Shown here: piece after piece, positions 59,105 to 64,000 of the stretch
Numbering within the stretch: position 1 is the first letter of the stretch
How the letters are laid out: each line of letters begins with the position of its first letter
Source of the DNA: Candidatus Mediterraneibacter guildfordensis
GTDB lineage: Bacteria > Bacillota > Clostridia > Lachnospirales > Lachnospiraceae
Length of the DNA: 64,000 nt
Reading direction: 5' to 3'
Assembly (NCBI GenBank): GCA_019112735.1
Contig: DXIS01000035.1
Coordinates: 1-64,000 of the forward strand
The notes under the pieces: generated by a model
Told to the model about the DNA's origin: nothing
The model's database searches: none
The model's input: only the letters and a program-made list of their open reading frames with translations
Made by a program: the position numbers and the translations under genes

Positions 59105-60123
59105 GATTTATGTTCCTCCAGTGTATCTTTCAGTTCTTTGAATGCTTCTGCAAACCGCTTTGAGGATGCCGTCGGGTTGCGCCTCAGCTGGCTTGCAATA
59201 TGCCGGTAATTCCGGTCCGTCCGGGCGCCCATTTTCCCAAGTTCATCCCGGATGATCCTCTTCAGATCCGGAAGTTCATCCTTCATGAAAAGCCCGGCGC
59301 GCTCCGCCAGTTCCTCCAGCTGCAGCCTTCTCTGCTCACGCTGCATGCCGACCCGCTCCAGGCAGGCCTTCCGGTAGGAACGCCGCTTCTGCGCCAGCTC
59401 CTCTGTCCGTTTCCGGTGTTCCTCAGCCAGCTGCTCGGAACGTTTCTTATACTCCGCCACCAGTTCATCTGCACGCTGCCGGTATTCGCCGACCAGTTCG
59501 TCGGAACGCTGCCGGTATTCCTCCAGCTTCTCCTCGGATGCGGCCAGCACCCGCTCCTGAAGTCTGCGGATCTGCTCTTTGCTCTCTTCCAGCTGGGCCA
59601 GGACCCGTTTGAAATCCATCGCCTCGTTGAAAGACTGGGTCAGATCGACTGACGCCGCAACTGTCAGCACCATGGCCATGATGTCCGACGCCAGAAGCGG
59701 GATCCCCAGAACCACCCGCTCGATGGGCACATGGACGAACCGTACGAGCAGGACGGAAAACACGCCCCAGCAAAGCGATGAACTGGCGCAGATGTATCCG
59801 TGCACATTCAGCTTCTGGTTGCTGTAATCCCAGTACCGCACATGGAACATGCGCTCCATCACCGCACCGGTTACATACTCAAGCGCCGTGGCGGCGACCA
59901 GGCCGAAGATAAAGATCAGCCACGGATGCTCCCGCACGCCGATGGTGCTCACCAGGATCACCACCGCTCCTGATCCGTAGATCGGCAGCATCGGTCCGTG
60001 AAGGAACCCCCGGTTCACCCAGTGCCGCTTCCGCACAGACACATAGCAGCTCTCCCAGACCCAGCCGATGAAGCTGTAGATAAAGAAGAAGATCAGCCAC
60101 TGGGATAAATGATATGCGTGCAT
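59101..60123 (-). CDS. CmpB-type (PF06541) membrane protein with coiled coil
   Basis: 340 residues. The first 165 hold four or five hydrophobic segments with FIYSFIGWVWESCYVSVRKR and FLHGPMLPIYGSGAV, the hallmark of the 'putative ABC-transporter type IV' CmpB family. Residues about 175-300 are a long charged helix with four 11-residue repeats: EYRQRSDELVG, EYRQRADELVA, EYKKRSEQLAE and EHRKRTEELAQ. An 11-residue period gives a right-handed coiled coil. Function unknown. It is coupled to nth. Confidence 0.8.
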   Translation of the reverse strand: MHAYHLSQWLIFFFIYSFIGWVWESCYVSVRKRHWVNRGFLHGPMLPIYGSGAVVILVSTIGVREHPWLIFIFGLVAATALEYVTGAVMERMFHVRYWDYSNQKLNVHGYICASSSLCWGVFSVLLVRFVHVPIERVVLGIPLLASDIMAMVLTVAASVDLTQSFNEAMDFKRVLAQLEESKEQIRRLQERVLAASEEKLEEYRQRSDELVGEYRQRADELVAEYKKRSEQLAEEHRKRTEELAQKRRSYRKACLERVGMQREQRRLQLEELAERAGLFMKDELPDLKRIIRDELGKMGARTDRNYRHIASQLRRNPTASSKRFAEAFKELKDTLEEHKS

Positions 60124-60126
60124 AAA

Positions 60127-60570
60127 CTACTCCTTCTCTTCGATCGCCATAAGCATATCGACTCTCCGCTGATGGCGGCCGCCCTCAAATTCCGTGGAAA
60201 GCCACGCATCCACGATCATTTTCGCCAGTTCGCCTCCCACGACCCTGGCGCCAAAAGCCAGGATATTGCAGTCGTTGTGCGCTCTCGCCATTTTCGCGGT
60301 GAACGGTTCGCTGCAGACTGCCGCCCGGATCCCCTTCACCTTATTCGCCGCAATGGAAATGCCAAGGCCTGTTCCGCAGATCAGGATCCCCTGCTCCACT
60401 TCGCCGGCCGCCACCGCCCGCGCCACGATCTCCCCGTATACAGGATAATCACAGCTCTCAGCTGAATTTGTGCCGTAATCCACAACCTCGTGTCCCTTTT
60501 CCTTCAGAAATTCAATGATCTCCGCCTTCATCTCCAGCGCAGAATGGTCGTTTCCGATCCCGATCTTCAT
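60127..60570 (-). CDS. rpiB: Ribose-5-phosphate isomerase B
   Basis: 147 residues. MKIGIGNDHSALEMKAEIIE, the phosphate/catalytic loop ICGTGLGISIAANK (Cys65) and RAHNDCNILAFGARV are the RpiB signature. It interconverts ribose and ribulose 5-phosphates; LacAB-type homologues act on galactose 6-phosphate, but the single-gene form is RpiB. ATG 60570 is chosen over the frame start at 60600. It lies just upstream of the CmpB gene. Confidence 0.93.
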   Translation of the reverse strand: MKIGIGNDHSALEMKAEIIEFLKEKGHEVVDYGTNSAESCDYPVYGEIVARAVAAGEVEQGILICGTGLGISIAANKVKGIRAAVCSEPFTAKMARAHNDCNILAFGARVVGGELAKMIVDAWLSTEFEGGRHQRRVDMLMAIEEKE

Positions 60571-60702
60571 AATGTATCTCCTCTCTCCGGCCGCCTGCAC
60601 GACAGCCGCTGTTTCTATATTCTGTGTATTCCGGAGCGCAGTTCCGGCTCCGTCTCCATCATAACAAATTCACGGGGCATGCGCAAGGAAGGACCCGGGC
60701 AA

Positions 60703-60757
60703 TTCTGTTTTAAAACAGAAAAAGGATCCCCGCAAAACACACGTTTTGCAGGAATCC
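60703..60757 (-). terminator. Terminator after dnaJ-like gene, with adjacent palindrome
   Basis: On the minus strand GGATTCCTGCAAAACG pairs with TTTTGCGGGGATCC (60757-60724), followed by TTTTTC. The perfect palindrome TTCTGTTTTAAAACAGAA (60703-60720) follows directly. Confidence 0.8.
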
Positions 60758-60777
60758 CTGTGAGTTTGTGTATTATT

Positions 60778-61827
60778 TCAGGCAGTCCTTGCACGCCCTG
60801 CGCATGCCGCTTCATATTCCCGCAGCTTCTGTTTCGCCTCCGCGCTCAGATTCTGCGGCACGCTGATCTGCACGGTCACGTACTGATCACCCCGCACAGA
60901 CGGGTTTTTCATGGAAACGATGCCTTTCCCCCTCAGCCGGATCTTCGTACCGGACTGGGTGCCTTCCCTGATCTTGCAGACTACATTGCCATACAGCGTG
61001 CCAACGACCGCTTCGCCGCCAAATACCGCTGTGGTATACGGAATGCTGACCGTTGTATAGACATCCGTCCCTTTTCGCTCATAGCCCGGTTTCGGCGCCA
61101 CGGTGACTTTCAGGAAGAGGTCGCCCGCTTCACCGCCATTTGCGCCCGGCATGCCTTTCCCTTTCAGCCGGATGGACTTGCCGGTATCGATCCCGGCCGG
61201 GATATGCACCTGGAGCGACTGCACCCCGCCGGTCCTGCCGGAAGGATCCTGAAGACGGACCACCTTGTCGCAGCCAAAGGCCGCTTCGTCGAAACCGACC
61301 GTCACATCGGCATGGACATCGCTGCCCTTCTGCGGGAAACTGCCGCCGAAACCGCTTCCGCCAAAGCCGCTGCTGCGCGATGAGCGGCCTGCGCCGCCGG
61401 TTCCGTGATGAAACATATCCCCGAAAATATCTCCGAAGATGTCATCCATATTGCCGCCCTCGAAATGATATTCCTGATAGCCGCCGCCCGGTCCGCCGGA
61501 ACTGTAGGTCCGCCAGAATCCGCCGCCCGGCCCGCCGTAGCCAGTGCCGCCGAAACCCGCGCCCGCATTGCCGTATCCTGCGCCGGCTCCGGCGGTCTGG
61601 TCAAAGGCCGCATGGCCGAACTGATCGTAAAGTTTTCTTTTCTCTTTATCTCCCAGGACGTCATACGCCTCGGTCACTTCTTTAAACTTCTGCTCTGCCT
61701 CCGCATTTCCCGCATTCGTATCCGGGTGATACTTTTTGGCAAGCTTCCGGTATGCTTTCTTGATCTGCGATTCATCCGCATTCCTGCTGACGCCCAGCAC
61801 ATCATAATAATCTCTCTTTGCTGACAT
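60778..61827 (-). CDS. DnaJ-type co-chaperone without zinc finger (CbpA-like)
   Basis: 349 residues. J domain (1-68) with KKYHPDTN, then a long Gly/Phe-rich segment (about 75-155, with [13 protein letters not shown]), and the two C-terminal beta domains ([38 protein letters not shown]). The four CxxCxGxG zinc motifs of DnaJ are absent, so this is a type II, CbpA-like protein. It stimulates DnaK. ATG 61827 has GGGAGG upstream. No CIRCE element is present; a strong promoter lies at 61940-61968. Confidence 0.92.
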   Translation of the reverse strand: MSAKRDYYDVLGVSRNADESQIKKAYRKLAKKYHPDTNAGNAEAEQKFKEVTEAYDVLGDKEKRKLYDQFGHAAFDQTAGAGAGYGNAGAGFGGTGYGGPGGGFWRTYSSGGPGGGYQEYHFEGGNMDDIFGDIFGDMFHHGTGGAGRSSRSSGFGGSGFGGSFPQKGSDVHADVTVGFDEAAFGCDKVVRLQDPSGRTGGVQSLQVHIPAGIDTGKSIRLKGKGMPGANGGEAGDLFLKVTVAPKPGYERKGTDVYTTVSIPYTTAVFGGEAVVGTLYGNVVCKIREGTQSGTKIRLRGKGIVSMKNPSVRGDQYVTVQISVPQNLSAEAKQKLREYEAACAGRARTA

Positions 61828-61939
61828 GGTAACCACCCTCCCTGATCTCTGAATCTGACTGCTGTTATTATTACATGAGAACATCCGCCCGGGGCAGACG
61901 CCCCGCGCGGACAGATCCTAATTCCTTTGTTCTATTTGT

Positions 61940-61968
61940 AATATAACAGCCATTTTCAGAGTTGTCAA
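61940..61968 (-). promoter_or_regulatory. Promoter of the dnaJ-like gene
   Basis: Minus-strand TTGACA (61968-61963) and TATATT (61945-61940) with a 17-bp spacer, beginning ten bases after the tex stop codon. Confidence 0.75.
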
Positions 61969-61978
61969 GAGGCTGACG

Positions 61979-64000
61979 TTACACTTTCATTGTCAGCTGG
62001 ATTCTTTTCTTCTTCAGATCCACACTCATAACTTTCACATCCACGATGTCGCCCACGCTGACCACTTCCAGCGGGTGTTTGATGTACCGGTCCGTGATCT
62101 GGGAAATGTGGACCAGTCCGTCCTGGTGCACACCGATATCCACGAAGACACCGAAGTCAATGACATTGCGCACGGTTCCCTTGAGCACCATGCCCTCTTT
62201 CAGGTCTTTCATTTCCAGCACATCCGTGCGAAGGATCGGCTTTGGCATCTCATCGCGGGGATCTCTCGCCGGCTTCTCCAGCTCTTTCACGATATCGCGC
62301 AGGGTGATCTCGCCGATCCCGAGTTCTTCCGCCAGTTTCTTATAATCGCGGATGGTCACCGACAGGCCGGTCAGCCGGCGGGCGGTGATGTCTTCCGGAG
62401 TAAATCCCTGCTTCTTCAGGAGTTTCTCCGCCGCCTCATAGGATTCCGGATGAACGCCGGTGGTGTCAAGGGGGTTCTTCCCGCCCTGGATCCGGGTAAA
62501 CCCGGCGCACTGCTCATAGGCTTTCGGTCCCAGCTTCGGCACTTTCAGGAGTTCTCTGCGGTCTGCGAAGCGGCCGTGCTCCTCACGGTATGCTACGATA
62601 TTCTTTGCAATCGTCCCGCTGATGCCCGCGATGTACGAGAGCAGCGGCGCAGACGCGGTATTGAGGTCCACGCCCACCTTATTGACACAGTCTTCCACCA
62701 CACCGTTCAGGGACTCGCCCAGCTTCTTCTGGTTCATGTCGTGCTGATACTGGCCGACGCCGATGGATTTCGGATCGATCTTCACCAGTTCCGCCAGCGG
62801 ATCCTGAAGCCTCCGGGCGATGGAAGCGGCGCTGCGCTGTCCCACATCGAACTTCGGGAATTCCTCGCTGGCCAGCTTGCTCGCTGAATACACAGAAGCC
62901 CCCGCTTCATTTACGATCACATACTGTACCTTTTCTTCCGGGATCTCCTTAAGCAGTTCCACTATAAACTGCTCGGACTCCCGGGACGCCGTTCCGTTGC
63001 CCAGCGAGATCAGGGAAATATGGTATTTCGGAATGATTTTCTTCAACAGATCTTTACTGGCCTGGATCTTCTTCGGCGTCGTCGGCGCGGTCGGATAGAT
63101 GACCGTCGTCCCGAGCACCTTGCCGGTCGGATCCACCACAGCCAGCTTACAGCCGGTTCGGAAGGCCGGATCCCAGCCCAGCACCACCCGTCCTGCGATG
63201 GGCGGCTGCATGAGGAGCTGGTGCAGGTTCTTTCCAAATACTTCGATGGCGCCGTCCTCCGCTTTCTCCGTCAGTGCGCTGCGGATCTCACGCTCAATGG
63301 CCGGAGCGATCAGCCGACGGTAGCTGTCCTGCACCGTTTCCTTCAGAACCGGTCCTGTGTACGGATTATCCTTATGGATCGTCTTCTTCTCCAGATAGCG
63401 CAGGATATCTTCCTCGGGCGCTTCCACCTTCACCGTTAGGAACTTCTCCTTCTCACCCCGGTTCAGCGCCAGGATCCGGTGCCCCGCCAGCTTTGATACC
63501 GGCTCCTCGAACTCGTAATACATCTCATAAACGGATTCCGCCTCCGGATCTTTCGCCGCGGAAGTTACCTTTCCTTTTTTCATCGTCGTTTTCCGGATCC
63601 AGGTCCGGTAATCCGCATTGTCCGAGATCATTTCCGCGATAATATCCATGGCGCCGGCAATCGCGTCCGCCGCGCTCTCTACGCCCTTCTCCTCAGAAAT
63701 GTACTGCGCCGCCGTCTGCTCCAGCGGCTCTTTCGCATTCTGCAGCAGGATGTATGCGGCCAGCGGCTCCAGCCCTTTCTCTTTGGCGATGGTCGCCCGG
63801 GTCCGACGCTTCGGGCGGTACGGCCGGTAGAGGTCCTCCACCGTTACCAGCGTCTCCGCCGCCAGGATCTGCGCTTTCAGTTCTTCCGTCAGTTTCCCCT
63901 GCTCGTCGATGCTGGCGATCACCTGCTCTTTCTTCTCTTCCAGATTCCGCAGATATTTCAGGCGCTCGTCCAGCTTCCGCAGCTGCTCGTCATTGAGGGA
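61979..64000 (-). CDS. tex: Tex-family RNA-binding transcription accessory protein, 5' end outside window
   Basis: 674 codons are visible; the frame is open at the right edge (it begins SLNDEQLRKLDERLKYLRN), and about 50 N-terminal residues are missing. Visible parts are the Tex N-terminal helices (VEDLYRPYRPKRRTRATIAK), the YqgF-like domain (GRVVLGWDPAFRTGCKLAVV), helix-hairpin-helix (LNTASAPLLSYIAGISGTIA) and the C-terminal S1 domain (KGTVRNVIDFGVFVDIGVHQ). Tex proteins bind RNA and affect transcription and translation fidelity. Confidence 0.95.
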   Translation of the reverse strand, partial: SLNDEQLRKLDERLKYLRNLEEKKEQVIASIDEQGKLTEELKAQILAAETLVTVEDLYRPYRPKRRTRATIAKEKGLEPLAAYILLQNAKEPLEQTAAQYISEEKGVESAADAIAGAMDIIAEMISDNADYRTWIRKTTMKKGKVTSAAKDPEAESVYEMYYEFEEPVSKLAGHRILALNRGEKEKFLTVKVEAPEEDILRYLEKKTIHKDNPYTGPVLKETVQDSYRRLIAPAIEREIRSALTEKAEDGAIEVFGKNLHQLLMQPPIAGRVVLGWDPAFRTGCKLAVVDPTGKVLGTTVIYPTAPTTPKKIQASKDLLKKIIPKYHISLISLGNGTASRESEQFIVELLKEIPEEKVQYVIVNEAGASVYSASKLASEEFPKFDVGQRSAASIARRLQDPLAELVKIDPKSIGVGQYQHDMNQKKLGESLNGVVEDCVNKVGVDLNTASAPLLSYIAGISGTIAKNIVAYREEHGRFADRRELLKVPKLGPKAYEQCAGFTRIQGGKNPLDTTGVHPESYEAAEKLLKKQGFTPEDITARRLTGLSVTIRDYKKLAEELGIGEITLRDIVKELEKPARDPRDEMPKPILRTDVLEMKDLKEGMVLKGTVRNVIDFGVFVDIGVHQDGLVHISQITDRYIKHPLEVVSVGDIVDVKVMSVDLKKKRIQLTMKV

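Noticed and set aside
61828-61978. CIRCE heat-shock operator before the dnaJ-like gene
   Set aside because: No TTAGCACTC-N9-GAGTGCTAA element or close variant is visible.

Overview
The window looks like a chromosomal segment of a gut-type Clostridia, most likely Lachnospiraceae. The evidence is strong Shine-Dalgarno sites throughout, dapF, [FeFe]-hydrogenase maturases, a clostridial three-part flavodiiron protein, a bacterial microcompartment (BMC) operon, and DUF3793 and AAA/PD-(D/E)XK proteins common in that family. Most of the DNA is moderately GC-rich. AT-rich islands at 1-2.3 kb and 51.5-52.9 kb stand out as probable imports. No database could be searched; names rest on family recognition by eye.

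Layout. 1-1032: right end of an integrated element (small membrane protein, XRE regulator) closed by a 32-bp copy of a tRNA-Pro-like 3' end. 1033-2930: a patchwork of gene fragments around one intact dihydrofolate-reductase-like gene. 2918-6398 (minus): metal P-type ATPase operon with a Fur-family regulator and a 26-residue membrane protein. 6562-11995 (plus): TetR gene, a paired ABC transporter of the YbtPQ/IrtAB kind, DUF3793 and a flavodoxin; two units share the operator GTTAG-N6-CTAAC and look like an iron-limitation response. 12-13.2 kb: dapF and a gene remnant. 13.3-21.7 kb: alpha-galactoside (raffinose-type) locus with AraC regulator, sugar ABC importer, GH36 and an amylosucrase-like GH13. 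21.7-23.8 kb: trxB, proC, acylphosphatase. 23.9-26.9 kb: an unassigned promoter-to-terminator RNA, then a TM1266-type regulator, hydE and hydG.

26.9-37.6 kb (minus): a BMC operon. It encodes a FucA-type class II aldolase, GlcG-like protein, CoA-acylating aldehyde dehydrogenase, Zn alcohol dehydrogenase, four BMC-H shell proteins, PduL, a pentamer vertex protein, PduS-like and PduT-like electron-transfer proteins, a DeoR regulator and a PduQ-like Fe alcohol dehydrogenase. Five soluble enzymes carry amphipathic encapsulation peptides. There is no diol dehydratase or glycyl-radical enzyme, so the aldehyde is probably made by the aldolase itself: lactaldehyde from fuculose/rhamnulose 1-phosphate, or acetaldehyde from 5-deoxyribulose 1-phosphate. 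It would then be split into an alcohol and an acyl phosphate.

37.7-50.3 kb: PHP phosphatase, BilS-like flavodoxin, heterodimeric ABC exporter, tandem Nudix protein, AAA/PD-(D/E)XK protein, subtilase, acetyltransferase, CMD protein and a PPi-type phosphofructokinase. 50.4-53.0 kb: a glycosyltransferase, then the most unusual structure of the window: one nuclease-like gene between two arrays of short motifs spaced alternately 23 and 30 bp (53-bp period), with 20-22-bp repeats outside them. 53.0-64.0 kb: xpt, YesL-like protein, glycerate kinase, tRNA-Gly, a three-part flavodiiron protein, nth, a CmpB-domain protein, rpiB, a CbpA-like DnaJ, and tex running off the right edge.
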